Assembly (NCBI GenBank): GCA_019721035.1 | Contig: JAHEAA010000012.1 | Span: 1 to 62,360 of the forward strand | Length of the DNA stretch: 62,360 nucleotides | Direction: 5' to 3' | Origin: Candidatus Sysuiplasma acidicola | GTDB taxonomy: Archaea > Thermoplasmatota > Thermoplasmata > Sysuiplasmatales > Sysuiplasmataceae | In this document: positions 42,808-52,433 of the stretch, piece after piece | Numbering within the stretch: position 1 is the first letter of the stretch | Layout: every line of letters begins with the position of its first letter | Position numbers and translations under genes: made by a program | Notes under the pieces: model-generated | The model's database searches: none | Seen by the model: only the letters and a program-made list of their open reading frames with translations | Told to the model about the DNA's origin: nothing

Positions 42808-45800
42808 TCAGTGTATGTATGCTGTGGCTTCCGAAAGCCAGTCCTCCTTGTAAATGGACCTCTGGGAAGGAAGAAAGACAAAGAATCTGGATCCTTTGCC
42901 GAGCACACTTTCGGCCCAGATTTTGCCGCCATGCCGTTCGACGATTAGCTTTGTGATAGGCAGGCCGAAACGGAAACCTGTACCGGAATGCAGTATTGAA
43001 GCGTCGACGACATGATAACGATCGAAGATAAACGGAAGGTCTTCCTCTGAAATGCCTTTGCCGGTGTCTGCTACAGTGAGCAGTACACCATCCGCCTCAT
43101 TTCGGAGGGACACCGATATCCTGCCTCCCGGAGGTGTGAATTTGATTGCATTGCCTATAAGATTGTTCGCCACGCGCTTTATCAGAGGCGCGTTTGCGTT
43201 TATCCTTCTTGTATTCCTGTCAATATCCATTTCCAGCTCGATAGGTTTGGCGTTGAGCTGCGGCGAAACCAATGCACACACTTCTTCAACAACAGGCGCC
43301 AGTGAGGTCGATGCCATTTCTGTTTCCAGGAGTAGTGCCTCCATGCGGGTGAATTCCAGCATGTTGCTTATGATCTCGTTCAGTTCGGTTATGCTGGCAA
43401 GCAGATTCTCTATGTTCTTTTTTTCCGGCTCGGTGAATTTGCCGACCCTGCCCATCCTCATCAGCTCGATGTAAACACGGATCGATGTGAGAGGCGTCCT
43501 CAACTCATGCGCCGCAATGCTGGAAAAGTTTGACCTAAGCGTATCGAGCTTGCTCAGCTTGTTCAGCGCATCATAGGTTGTCCTGAAATTCCTCGAATTT
43601 TCTATTGCGGTTGCAAGCAGTGCGGCAACCGACTCGATAAAGCCTATGTCCGTCTCTTTGAACGCATTCTCGGCCGATGTATTGAAGCATACCAGTATGC
43701 CCAGCATTTTTCCCGCAAACGACACAGGAACGCCAAGCATACATTTGACCGGCGTACCGCGATTCAGCAGCCCCAGGTCATAGCGCTGTTCGTCAGGCAT
43801 CCGGGAAAGAGCTTCCGCTGCGGATGAAGCGTCGGACATGTAAAAGTGACCCGCAGAATCGGCCGCAAGCAATGCGAAACCGCTCCGCCTTGCTTCGCCG
43901 GAACGAGCGGCATTGGAAGGTTTACGCATGACCTCATCAATGATTTCTTTCGGTGGGCCAGAGATGGATGCAACATTCATCGCACCCATATCATCTTCAA
44001 GAAAGAGGCATGTGAGGTCTGCAGATACGAACGTGTTGACTTCCTGCGTGGCGTAGTTTAGTATGACCGGAAGTTCAAACGTGGAACTGATGTTTCTGAC
44101 CACCCTCAGCTCTGAAGCAAGCGCATTAAGCATCCATCCCATTTTTGTTCTGTTAGCCCTGTTGTCCATGACCGTTGCATACGCATCTGCAATGGTTGAT
44201 GCAACACGCGTATGGGAATATCCGAGTCCTCTCTGTTTTTCATCGAAGAGGAAAAAACCGGAGCGCTGCGTGTTCTGCGTTATTGGCACAGGAACGAGCA
44301 GGACATCACCCACCGGTATTGAGCGCGGCGAGCCACATCTGCCGTCGTCCGGTGCGTCCAGGCTGATTACAGCAGCGGAGCGGCTTTCAGCACTGCCGGC
44401 GGTGAGTTCTGAAATCATGCCAATACAATCGTTGACGGCATCACTGTTCAGCGACTTCAATGAAGGACTGCTGCCCTCTATAACGACGGCACCATTCTCG
44501 CCAATTCTGTATAGAATAGCATACTTCATGCCCAGTGCTTTTGCCATCAATGAGGCAAATCTGGAAGATACTTCAGTGTCATCAAATTCCCACCTGTCGT
44601 TTTCCCACCTGACCGAAGAAAAAATCAGATTCAGGAAACTGACGTCCATAGACGGACCTGAGTCTGGTGAGAACGACAGAAGTTTTATCTGAATAAGTTT
44701 GGTGAAAGCTTTTGAAAGCTGTACCAGTGCGGCCCTTTCTGCGTCATGCGTTGCGGTTTCATCTGAATATCCGAGGAAAACAAGGTGGTCTGAACCGCTG
44801 CCGCCGTAACTGTCTCGTATGAGTATCACATCCCATGCAACGTATGGTTCAGAGCCCACTTTCAGCAGTTTTGAATATGTTCCGTCACGATCGGTGATAT
44901 GACGTATTACAGAGCCGTCTGACTGCGCCAGTCCATGCAGACCCAGATCATCCGGACGGATGATGCCTGTAGGCTTGGTTAAGTCTTCTGGGTATGCAGC
45001 GGTAAACTCATAATTCTCTCCGCTGGACTGGTTGTACAGAATACATGCGGCGGCACCAGAAAATGACAAAAGGAGTCTGCAAAAGTCGGCAGAAAGCGTG
45101 TGAATATCGGCGTCCGTATTTACTCTGCCGATCTCGTCCAGCATGTTTCTGTTTGCAAACCCTATTTCACGTTCAATAGAGAGGCGTCTGCGGAACGAAG
45201 ACAGCATACGCATGTTCGCCATAATCGGTCTCAGAAGCTCGCATGTCACGAGGGCTTCGGCTCTCGGCTCGCTGGAAATTACCAGCAGGAATGAGAACGG
45301 CTCTGTTCCCTCTCTCAAGCAGAGAATAGTGCAGGTCTGCTCGTCCCCCTGCAGGAATCCGGAAAATGAGGAGATGACGTCCCTTTTCACCCTGTCCGAC
45401 TCAGTCTCCGCGATTTCGAATGTGAGATTATCGACATGCCGCATCAGCAGTTCTATCGGCAGAGTATTTATCTCAGGAATACTCGTCGAAGCGGCTCCGC
45501 TGCTGGCAAATGAAAGGCATTCAATACTTGCCCGTTTCTCGAAATATGCCACGACCCTGAAACTGGAAAAACTTCCGGCAAGCATGGCCGCGCCTGTTAC
45601 TGAGCGATCAAACTTGAGGCCGGAAGAGGAAAAACTTGAAATCAGACGGTTCAGCTCAGCGAGCCTGTTTCTCTCTCCGGATAGTCTCTGCTTAAGCAGT
45701 ATTTCCTCCGATTTTGCAAGAAAAGCCGAAGAAAGCGGCGTGAGAGCGGACTCAATCCCGATGCTCTCTCCAGGAAGCAGAGACTTTTCGACGGAGAGTA

Positions 45801-47088
45801 CTCTCAGCGTGTCGTTCCCCACAGCATAAGGGATAAAACACATCATCCTTTCCTGAAGCCACGCCCCACGTGCGCCATCTTTAGCGTCAGCCTGAGCGGT
45901 TTCAGCAGGCACATACAGTATCACGGGAAGTCTTTCGCGTGCAACTTTCTCCAGATTGATATCATCTGACTGTAGAGAGGCGGAACCGTTTGCATTTTCG
46001 CAAAGACACGACTTCAGGATAGTTCCCGTTATTTCCGAAGTTCTGGACAGTTCCAGGATGCAGTATCGCTCAGTTTTGCCCAGCAACCGGTTCATCTCCG
46101 ACAAGAAGAGCGATTCCAGCGTTTGTGTGTCTGCTGCGGTGTTTATAGAATAGAGCACACTTCTGAGCGATCTCGCACGGGAACGACTCAGATTCCTGTC
46201 CATGAAAGCGATTCCTTCCGAGAGGGACATCAGAAAACTGCTCTGGATGTACGATTCAACATTATGAATACCGAGTGCGTGCGTATCTCTCAGGTCCACA
46301 AGGAACAGGGCATCAAAACCGCCTGGCAGCCTGACTGCATTGGCTGTCATTCCTGTAATCCTGGATGAAAGCGCTGGAAATCCGTTCGTTTCCCCGCCCC
46401 GGAACAATTTCGGCGAACTTCCATGGACAAGAGACACCATTTCCTGAACGCATGGTGCCTCTGAAATCAGACTATTGGCAATATGCAGTGCGTCCCCATT
46501 GCCCCCCGCGATTGAGACGCCACCCTGCTTGACGAGAAGGACGGCGAAACCCCGGCCTCTGAATGTCCTGGCGATTGTGTCGCCCGCCTCAACAAGCATC
46601 GACGTGACGGAGGTCGATGCATTTACCGGCTGCAGCCTGGCAGACCGTGCGATTGTATCAATAGTCGCGGATTGCAGCGCCAGCTCGTCTATCAGTCGAA
46701 CGGGGCCATCAAACATGTTGCTGATATCGTCATTCTTGTTGAAGTCGGGGGCTGTTTCGCCGTCATGACGTAGAAAGACAGCATAAGACAGACGCCTGGA
46801 TACCTGACTGAAGACTCTTCTGACAACCGCTCCGTTGCCTTTCCATTCATCAGCACCAGAATGTTCAATCAGCCGGCGGACCTGCGCTATCTCTTCCTGA
46901 AGCCGATCGTCACTGCCTGAAAATGAGCTTGCTATTTCCTCATTATCCAGATAAATTGAAAACAGGCAGGAAGAACAGCCGGTGTAAGATAATGCGGCAG
47001 CGGCGGAAAAGGATGCGGCCCTACTGGCATATTCGGTCACTTCGGCCGAAACAGGGGATTCCGCAGAAAGGTCAGAACCGACAGACAT
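42808..47088 (-). CDS. Very large cytoplasmic multi-GAF-like histidine kinase, 1426 aa
   Basis: The C-terminal 250 residues are a classical kinase: HisKA with phospho-His H1194 (SSIAAHELRTPLTS), N-box NNLIGNAIKFTPPGG, G1 DTGKGISEEDLPFIFDRYH, and G2 GTGFRFGLPITKLIVERHGG. The preceding ~1170 residues have no clear transmembrane helix and read as a chain of sensory domains. The one at about 1000-1170 is a recognisable GAF (FVSADLTCLFLEDD, LGVPVSFAGKMLGILVCFN, AVALLATAIENSRNF-like end); several upstream repeats have similar helix-strand patterns. It should sense internal small molecules, redox or light. It is divergent from three KaiC-like ATPase genes across 300 bp, and the nearest receiver is at 56537. 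Confidence 0.88.
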   Translation of the reverse strand: MSVGSDLSAESPVSAEVTEYASRAASFSAAAALSYTGCSSCLFSIYLDNEEIASSFSGSDDRLQEEIAQVRRLIEHSGADEWKGNGAVVRRVFSQVSRRLSYAVFLRHDGETAPDFNKNDDISNMFDGPVRLIDELALQSATIDTIARSARLQPVNASTSVTSMLVEAGDTIARTFRGRGFAVLLVKQGGVSIAGGNGDALHIANSLISEAPCVQEMVSLVHGSSPKLFRGGETNGFPALSSRITGMTANAVRLPGGFDALFLVDLRDTHALGIHNVESYIQSSFLMSLSEGIAFMDRNLSRSRARSLRSVLYSINTAADTQTLESLFLSEMNRLLGKTERYCILELSRTSEITGTILKSCLCENANGSASLQSDDINLEKVARERLPVILYVPAETAQADAKDGARGAWLQERMMCFIPYAVGNDTLRVLSVEKSLLPGESIGIESALTPLSSAFLAKSEEILLKQRLSGERNRLAELNRLISSFSSSGLKFDRSVTGAAMLAGSFSSFRVVAYFEKRASIECLSFASSGAASTSIPEINTLPIELLMRHVDNLTFEIAETESDRVKRDVISSFSGFLQGDEQTCTILCLREGTEPFSFLLVISSEPRAEALVTCELLRPIMANMRMLSSFRRRLSIEREIGFANRNMLDEIGRVNTDADIHTLSADFCRLLLSFSGAAACILYNQSSGENYEFTAAYPEDLTKPTGIIRPDDLGLHGLAQSDGSVIRHITDRDGTYSKLLKVGSEPYVAWDVILIRDSYGGSGSDHLVFLGYSDETATHDAERAALVQLSKAFTKLIQIKLLSFSPDSGPSMDVSFLNLIFSSVRWENDRWEFDDTEVSSRFASLMAKALGMKYAILYRIGENGAVVIEGSSPSLKSLNSDAVNDCIGMISELTAGSAESRSAAVISLDAPDDGRCGSPRSIPVGDVLLVPVPITQNTQRSGFFLFDEKQRGLGYSHTRVASTIADAYATVMDNRANRTKMGWMLNALASELRVVRNISSTFELPVILNYATQEVNTFVSADLTCLFLEDDMGAMNVASISGPPKEIIDEVMRKPSNAARSGEARRSGFALLAADSAGHFYMSDASSAAEALSRMPDEQRYDLGLLNRGTPVKCMLGVPVSFAGKMLGILVCFNTSAENAFKETDIGFIESVAALLATAIENSRNFRTTYDALNKLSKLDTLRSNFSSIAAHELRTPLTSIRVYIELMRMGRVGKFTEPEKKNIENLLASITELNEIISNMLEFTRMEALLLETEMASTSLAPVVEEVCALVSPQLNAKPIELEMDIDRNTRRINANAPLIKRVANNLIGNAIKFTPPGGRISVSLRNEADGVLLTVADTGKGISEEDLPFIFDRYHVVDASILHSGTGFRFGLPITKLIVERHGGKIWAESVLGKGSRFFVFLPSQRSIYKEDWLSEATAYIH

Positions 47089-47191
47089 GAATACGACACC
47101 TCAATTGCTTCGTTTAAACGACTTTGATTGCCTGACCACGTGAGCTGGATTGCGGGCCGGACTGGCACAATAAAACAGGGCATGAAAAGAT

Positions 47192-47224
47192 GACATGTTA
47201 TCTGTAAATTCATTATAACATATC
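47192..47224. promoter_or_regulatory. Dyad between histidine kinase and KaiC-like genes
   Basis: GACATGTTAT and ATAACATATC form an inverted repeat (9 of 10 positions) separated by 13 bp, within an AT-rich part of the 299-bp divergent region. It is a candidate regulator site about 105 bp before the kinase start and 165 bp before the first ATPase gene. Confidence 0.35.
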
Positions 47225-47331
47225 TTTTAAAACTTCGTTCACAAACGTCAGTCACAATATTTGCAGGATGCATGCCGAGGTGCAGGCGGGGAGGCAGCAG
47301 AGCTTTGCATTTTGAAATTTCAACACGACAG

Positions 47332-47340
47332 CATTAAATA
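47332..47340 (+). promoter_or_regulatory. TATA box of the KaiC-like operon
   Basis: CATTAAATA is 47 bp before the ATG at 47388, giving a leader of roughly 20 nt. Confidence 0.4.
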
Positions 47341-47387
47341 CAATTTCCTCCACTGAATTAACAATAATCTGACAGGTTGCCACAACT

Positions 47388-48152
47388 ATGCCAGAACTGG
47401 ATCTATCTAACCTGTTCGAAGCGAGGAAATCGATACTGCTCAGAGGACCTCCTGGAAGCGGCAAGACAGAAATTGCAATTAATCTCGTAAGTCAGTGGCT
47501 GAGGAGGGGAGAGAAGATTCTGTTCGTCACTGTCTCGATGAGCGGTGAAGAGATACTAGAACGCCTGTTTCTGGCCGGTTTCAAGCAGGCTGACCTCGAG
47601 AGCAGACTGCTCATAGTAGACTGTTATCAGACTCAATCTCAATCGACGCAGTCCAGGAATAAACTCATCATAAGCATAAACGGCCTCTCTCATCTCGAAA
47701 GCATCACACTTGCCATATCCACTGCCGTCGAAGCTCTCGGAGCACCGGTCAGGGTAGTGCTTGACGGTCTTTCGACACTTTTCCTTCACAATGCGCCACA
47801 GACTATGGCGAAGTTTGTGCAGGTTCTTTCCATAAGGGCCAGAAACGAATTCGGATTCCTGCTGTTCACTGTGGTCGAGGGCATGCACGAAAGTGTTACT
47901 ACGAACACATTGATGTCACTTGCCGACGGCGTAGCTGAAATCGAGTTCGACGCCCGGCTGAAGCGGTTTCTGCGCATCCGGTACATCAAAGGAGCAAGGA
48001 CAGACCATGACTGGTATGCCTATACCCTCGCGGCAGACAGAAACAGCCTGAAGCTGGAAGGACCGATACAGAAAAACAAGATTGATCTGACTGAGTCTGA
48101 CCCGGGCAGACATGAAGAGAGAGCGCCGGGAAGAGCGCCGGGCGGGGGTTGA
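47388..48152 (+). CDS. KaiC/RAD55-like RecA-superfamily ATPase, first of three
   Basis: The 254-aa single-domain ATPase has Walker A GPPGSGKT (K26), KILFVTVSMSGEEILERLF (switch-like segment replacing the usual FEE), and Walker B VRVVLDGLS, then DGVAEIEFDARLKRFLRIRYIKGA. The C-terminal tail is charged and ends in a Gly/Pro run. Archaeal KaiC-like proteins act as signalling ATPases near histidine kinases. It is the first of three paralogous genes; its stop overlaps or nearly touches the second. Confidence 0.85.
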   Translation: MPELDLSNLFEARKSILLRGPPGSGKTEIAINLVSQWLRRGEKILFVTVSMSGEEILERLFLAGFKQADLESRLLIVDCYQTQSQSTQSRNKLIISINGLSHLESITLAISTAVEALGAPVRVVLDGLSTLFLHNAPQTMAKFVQVLSIRARNEFGFLLFTVVEGMHESVTTNTLMSLADGVAEIEFDARLKRFLRIRYIKGARTDHDWYAYTLAADRNSLKLEGPIQKNKIDLTESDPGRHEERAPGRAPGGG

Positions 48153-48157
48153 GCTGT

Positions 48158-48871
48158 ATGCAGGAAAGCCAGGAACGCAGGATCAGGACGTATGTGGAGG
48201 GGTTTGACAAGGTCATCGGCGGAGGGATACCTCAGGGAAACATAGTACTGCTGTCCGGCAGGCCGGGCACGATGAAATCGTCGATGGCATTCAACATGCT
48301 CTACAAAAATGCAAGTAACAATGGCATAGGCTCAGTCTACGTTTCATTTGAACAGGGAAAACAGAGCCTCATACGCCAGATGAAATCGATGGGCATGGAC
48401 GTCGAAGGCGAGAAGAGAATCAGAATCGTGGATCTGGGAAATGTGAGGGAGGAGCTGGAACAGGCGGAGACGGATGAAACGGTTATTTCGGTGCTCAGGG
48501 AGCATCTGTCGAATATAGTCAAGGAGGCGCAGACCGAAATACTGGTGCTCGATTCGCTTGATGTACTGGATATTTCTGTGGGCGCTACATCCAGGAGGAG
48601 CCAGATTTTCTTTCTTTTCGAATGGCTCAGGGAAATGAATCTGACCTCTGTCCTGATTTCGGAGAGCGACCCGGAAGAGGTCATGGAAAAAGGGCGCGAG
48701 GAAGGCTACCTGTCAGACGGCATAATCAATCTAAGCCTCTCGTCGGAAGAGACTGATGCAGTGAGAAGGCGGATAAGGTGCGTGAAGATGAGGAATACAG
48801 AGCACGATACTTCATATTATTCTCTTCAGTTTCAGGACGGAAGGTTTGTCGTAACGCAATCCATGAGTTGA
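48158..48871 (+). CDS. KaiC/RAD55-like ATPase, second of three
   Basis: From the ATG at 48158 the product is 237 aa; a TTG at 48149, overlapping the previous stop, is possible. It opens with the classical KaiC entry RTYVEGFDKVIGGGIPQGN, then Walker A GRPGTMKSS (K40, with Met in place of the usual last Gly), SVYVSFEQGKQSLIRQM, Walker B ILVLDSLDVLDI, and a C-terminal KMRNTEHDTSYYSLQFQDGRFVV strand. It is closest in layout to archaeal RAD55/KaiC signalling ATPases. The third gene starts 5 bp after its stop. Confidence 0.87.
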   Translation: MQESQERRIRTYVEGFDKVIGGGIPQGNIVLLSGRPGTMKSSMAFNMLYKNASNNGIGSVYVSFEQGKQSLIRQMKSMGMDVEGEKRIRIVDLGNVREELEQAETDETVISVLREHLSNIVKEAQTEILVLDSLDVLDISVGATSRRSQIFFLFEWLREMNLTSVLISESDPEEVMEKGREEGYLSDGIINLSLSSEETDAVRRRIRCVKMRNTEHDTSYYSLQFQDGRFVVTQSMS

Positions 48872-48876
48872 ACATC

Positions 48877-50103
48877 ATGCCCAACGTTCAGTTCTGCCCT
48901 GTATGCGGTTATGCGCTGAAACGATCTGAACGGCAGTGCGGAAGATGCGGAGAAGAACTGATCGCAGGCTCGCGCGACTCCGGAGATACGGTGACAGAGA
49001 AAGACGGCGGGACGAGATGGGGGTCCGATTACACAATTGAGGCAATCAGCTTCGGAGGCAAAACCACCTCGGGTTATGGCATCAGGGATCTGTCGGATTC
49101 AAATGTGTCTGATAAGAAGGTGGAACGTTCTTACGAGGATGCCCTGGAATCCCAGAAGATCATAGAGGAACTCAGAAAACAGGTCGAAGAAGCCAACAAA
49201 CGCGTGATTAATATGAAAAATGAGGCTGCGCGACTGTCCCTGGCTTCACGCAGACCCGCCGGTGAAAAGCCGCCTGAGGAAAATGAAAGAAAGAGGAACA
49301 TCCGCAGACTCAGAAAGCGTACAGATCCGGAGTTCAGGGCACTTGTTGATAAGCATCTGGGCCGCATCAGGGAAATACAGGCCACAGACACCGGTGTTTC
49401 GCATAACACACAACTGAAACATCTGGCGTTCATATCAGAAAAGGTAATGAGCCCCGGGCTGCCGGAGGAGTCCGTTGTGCTGTTTGTCGGTCCCCCCGGG
49501 ACGATGAAATCGATTCTTGCTGCAGACCAGTTGCTGAAGATTGCCAGAGAACAGGAGCGCAATGTCCTTTACATTGTTCTCGGAGAAAGCGCCAAAGCAC
49601 TGGAGTCCAAGCTACTGCTGATGGGAATAATGAAGGCAGAGGACAGGGCCAGGATACGAATTGTAGACAGAAGGGAGATAAAGAAGAATACTGCGGAAAT
49701 GCAGGGCACGTGGCGCAAACTGCTGATGCGCTACATCGAGGAGCAGAGGAGGCTCTTCAATTATTCGCTTCTCGTCCTGGACAGCCTTAATGCCCTTGCG
49801 TCGATGGTTTCCAACGAAAAAGCAAGGAAGGCAACCTTCGAATTTTTCGAATGGTGCAGAAACAGCGGACTGACAGCGATAGCGGTCAAGGAAGGCAGTT
49901 ATGATATATCGGTTTCTGAAAAATCCGCCGAGGCATATCTTGCAGACGGCGTCGTTCAGTTCACGAGGGCGGGCGACTCCGCGCATGGTACCATGCCGAT
50001 CTTCAGATTGATGAAGATGCGCGGCGCAAGGATCGATTCGAGTTACTATGCATTTCAGTTTGTTTCAGGCACTCTCAAGATCGTTTCAGCCGTGGGTTTG
50101 TGA
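48877..50103 (+). CDS. Zinc-ribbon plus KaiC/RAD55-like ATPase, third of three
   Basis: From the ATG at 48877 the product is 408 aa; the upstream in-frame extension overlaps the second ATPase. A zinc ribbon opens the protein (C7, C10, C21, C24), followed by a charged coiled coil (about residues 85-125), and the ATPase domain from about residue 170. Walker A is GPPGTMKSI (near 204-212), again with Met before Lys, and Walker B is LLVLDSLNALA. The end, MKMRGARIDSSYYAFQFVSGTLKIV, matches the second gene. The ribbon and coil suggest a docking role for the trio. Its 3' end overlaps convergent galT by 49 bp. Confidence 0.85.
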   Translation: MPNVQFCPVCGYALKRSERQCGRCGEELIAGSRDSGDTVTEKDGGTRWGSDYTIEAISFGGKTTSGYGIRDLSDSNVSDKKVERSYEDALESQKIIEELRKQVEEANKRVINMKNEAARLSLASRRPAGEKPPEENERKRNIRRLRKRTDPEFRALVDKHLGRIREIQATDTGVSHNTQLKHLAFISEKVMSPGLPEESVVLFVGPPGTMKSILAADQLLKIAREQERNVLYIVLGESAKALESKLLLMGIMKAEDRARIRIVDRREIKKNTAEMQGTWRKLLMRYIEEQRRLFNYSLLVLDSLNALASMVSNEKARKATFEFFEWCRNSGLTAIAVKEGSYDISVSEKSAEAYLADGVVQFTRAGDSAHGTMPIFRLMKMRGARIDSSYYAFQFVSGTLKIVSAVGL

Positions 50104-51125
50104 TCCTGTGTCTGAGTGTTGTAGAGCACTGCGCTCAGCTGAGCTGCCGCGTTCTCCGGGGACAGGGAATTTATGTAGAAACCTGTGCCTCTCTCGAATC
50201 CTGCCAGTTTACTCACCCTGGGAATTATCTCGATATGCCAGTGATAAAAGGGGTGTTCGCGTGTGTTGACAGGCGCGGTGTGAATGTAAAAGTTGTAGGG
50301 CGGATCCTCGAGCACTTTGTAAAGCGAGGAGAGTGTGTTGCCCAGCATTTCCGCCAGATCCGCGATTTCGTGATGCGCGCACTCGACGAACGAGGATGAA
50401 TGCCGCTTGGGCAATATCATGAGTTCATAGGGATACTTGGACGCGAACGGCGTCAGGCAGACAAACGAACTGTTTTCGAATACCACCCTCTTCGATTGCG
50501 CCAGCTCTTCCTTTATTATTGTATCATAGATGCATTCGCCACCCATATCGATGTAGTAGTGCTCGGCACCGCGGAGTTCTCCGGCAACATAGACGGGTAT
50601 CATCGGTGTTGCAATAATCTGGCTGTGCGGATGTTCCAGAGAGGCACCTGCCTCTGCTCCGTGGTTTTCGAATATGAGTATGTACTTGAAACGCCTGTCT
50701 CCGCTCAGATCTGCGAGACGCGCCCTGTACATTTCCAGCAGTTCCCTTATCTGCCTAGTTTCAAGAAGCGCTATGGACCGGTCATGTGCGGGCGACTCGA
50801 TTACGACTTCGTGGCACCCAATGCCTGTCATGGAGGTGAAAACAGAGCCGGACTTCTTTTGCAGTTCGCCTTCGATGCGCAGGGCCGGGTATTTGTTCGG
50901 CACAGTTCTTATCCACCACCCGGGATCGTCTGCCTTAGTGCCTTCCGATCTGAATGCATATATCTCGGGAGGCGTCATTTTTTCGTTTCCTTCACAGAAC
51001 ACACAGGTTTTCTGAACCACGGGCGGACGCGGTTTGACGTAATCTTTGGGCCGCATCGCCCTCTCTTCTGATATAACCACCCATGTATCAGTTACGTAAT
51101 CCTTTCTGATTTCGGACAATTTCAA
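50055..51125 (-). CDS. galT: Galactose-1-phosphate uridylyltransferase
   Basis: The 356-aa HIT-superfamily protein has the N-terminal zinc-site region (KTCVFCEGNE), the nucleophile motif SLEHPHSQII (His-Pro-His), and the second-half FYHWHIEIIPR. It exchanges UMP between UDP-glucose and galactose-1-phosphate. Together with glycogen synthase 7 kb away it indicates hexose-nucleotide metabolism, though the two are not in one operon. Its last 49 bp are antisense to the third KaiC-like gene. Confidence 0.9.
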   Translation of the reverse strand: MKLSEIRKDYVTDTWVVISEERAMRPKDYVKPRPPVVQKTCVFCEGNEKMTPPEIYAFRSEGTKADDPGWWIRTVPNKYPALRIEGELQKKSGSVFTSMTGIGCHEVVIESPAHDRSIALLETRQIRELLEMYRARLADLSGDRRFKYILIFENHGAEAGASLEHPHSQIIATPMIPVYVAGELRGAEHYYIDMGGECIYDTIIKEELAQSKRVVFENSSFVCLTPFASKYPYELMILPKRHSSSFVECAHHEIADLAEMLGNTLSSLYKVLEDPPYNFYIHTAPVNTREHPFYHWHIEIIPRVSKLAGFERGTGFYINSLSPENAAAQLSAVLYNTQTQDHKPTAETILRVPETN

Positions 51126-51600
51126 TGCCTCTTTGCATCTCGACTAAATACAATCAATGGTGAGCATTCTGACTCTTCGCGAGAACATACTATACCTATT
51201 TATGCGTTATTTGGTTCACCGGCATAAAAAACATTTGTTGCGCTCCTGCCAAACAATTGTACCGCACACGACTGGAGCTCTGCATACGTGGTTATGAATC
51301 TTGAATTGACTTCAAAGGAGCGAAAATGCCAGGAGCGCGCTGGCTGAATGCAGTCCTAGATCCGGACCGAGGCAAAGGATCAAGTTCAGGAAGGACAGTC
51401 ATAGCGGGGCGACTGCGCGACAAGGAGAAGGAGTCTCTCTGAGCTGGGTCAGATGAAAGCGTTTGATGTGGGAAGGCTCTGCCTGGTGGTAAACCCTGAA
51501 AAACTTATTGAGACTTATGCGGTGGAAGGCCATACAGCCATAGTTTGAAAGCGATGGTTTTACGCTTCACGTACCACACAGCGAAACTCATTAACAACTT
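51126..51600. other. 475-bp intergenic region with one weak short ORF
   Basis: No recognised gene lies here. A 38-codon frame at 51326-51442 has AAGGAG five nt before its ATG and a basic product (MPGARWLNAVLDPDRGKG...), but no family resemblance, so I do not call it. AT-rich TATA-like segments near 51190-51215 and 51500 are probably the promoters of galT and the acetyltransferase. Confidence 0.45.
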
Positions 51601-52386
51601 ATGCCATTGCAGTATGTGAACCAGGAGGCAGAAGTAGGAATAAACGGTATTACGCCTCGAATGATAACAGATGTGATGGAATTGAAGCATCTGCACTTCG
51701 AGGACGTGTCTTTCTTCAATCCATTCCTCAAGCAGTTTGCTGCGGAAACACTTCTTGCCGGAGGGGAGGTGCATGCTGTGCAGAAAGACAATGGTGCCGT
51801 GTGCGGCCTGCTGCTGTATGACGCAGTAGAAAAAACGGGCAGCATATTCACAAGGAGCAGGGATGCATGCTATCTGCTATCCGGTCTCAAAAGCAAGATG
51901 GCCTTTTTTTCAGAATTACCGCTCGATCTCAGAAAGGAGGTTTACCTGATATACGCCCGGGACATGTCTGATTTTTCATTCATGCACAGGTTTGTTCACG
52001 AGGTGCGTCTGGCCCGTGATGAGGACCTTCCTGATGTTCTCGATGTGATGAAAAATGTGGGTGCCAGAATTAACCCCGGATGGATCCACGCCGCTTTTGC
52101 CGCAGGAGAAAAGTGCTTCATCGTCCGCAACGGCAGGAACATCGCGGGGGCGGCATGGCTTGCCATGGCAGGTGAGAAAGGCCGCCTGCACTCACTCGCC
52201 GTTTCTCCGCAATTCAGGAAGCAGGGCGTTGGGACCGACCTTCTGTTTGCACGCCTGCTATGGCTCGGAAGGAGTGGTGCGCGGTACGCCTTTTCCGAAA
52301 TTGCAGAGTCAAATAAGGCATCTCGCAGCATTGCCGCAAGGGGAGGAATGCATCAGGCCGGTGAGATGTATCATTACTTCGGCTGA
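51601..52386 (+). CDS. GNAT-family N-acetyltransferase
   Basis: The 261-aa protein has a diverged N-terminal half and a C-terminal GNAT domain (about residues 135-255) with VRLARDEDLPDVLDVM, the acetyl-CoA motif A region LHSLAVSPQFRKQGVGTDLLFA (R/Q-x-x-G-x-G/A), and NKASRSIAARGGMHQAGEMYHYF. The N-terminal half could be a second degenerate GNAT unit. The substrate is unknown. It is convergent with the zinc-ribbon membrane sensor. Confidence 0.8.
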   Translation: MPLQYVNQEAEVGINGITPRMITDVMELKHLHFEDVSFFNPFLKQFAAETLLAGGEVHAVQKDNGAVCGLLLYDAVEKTGSIFTRSRDACYLLSGLKSKMAFFSELPLDLRKEVYLIYARDMSDFSFMHRFVHEVRLARDEDLPDVLDVMKNVGARINPGWIHAAFAAGEKCFIVRNGRNIAGAAWLAMAGEKGRLHSLAVSPQFRKQGVGTDLLFARLLWLGRSGARYAFSEIAESNKASRSIAARGGMHQAGEMYHYFG

Positions 52387-52433
52387 AGAGTGACTTCCGG
52401 AATCGATTACGCTCTGTCGTGCTCAAATCAGAA

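Noticed and set aside
51326-51442. 38-codon ORF with AAGGAG before its ATG
   Set aside because: There is no recognisable fold or conserved motif, and a frame this short arises readily by chance in 475 bp.
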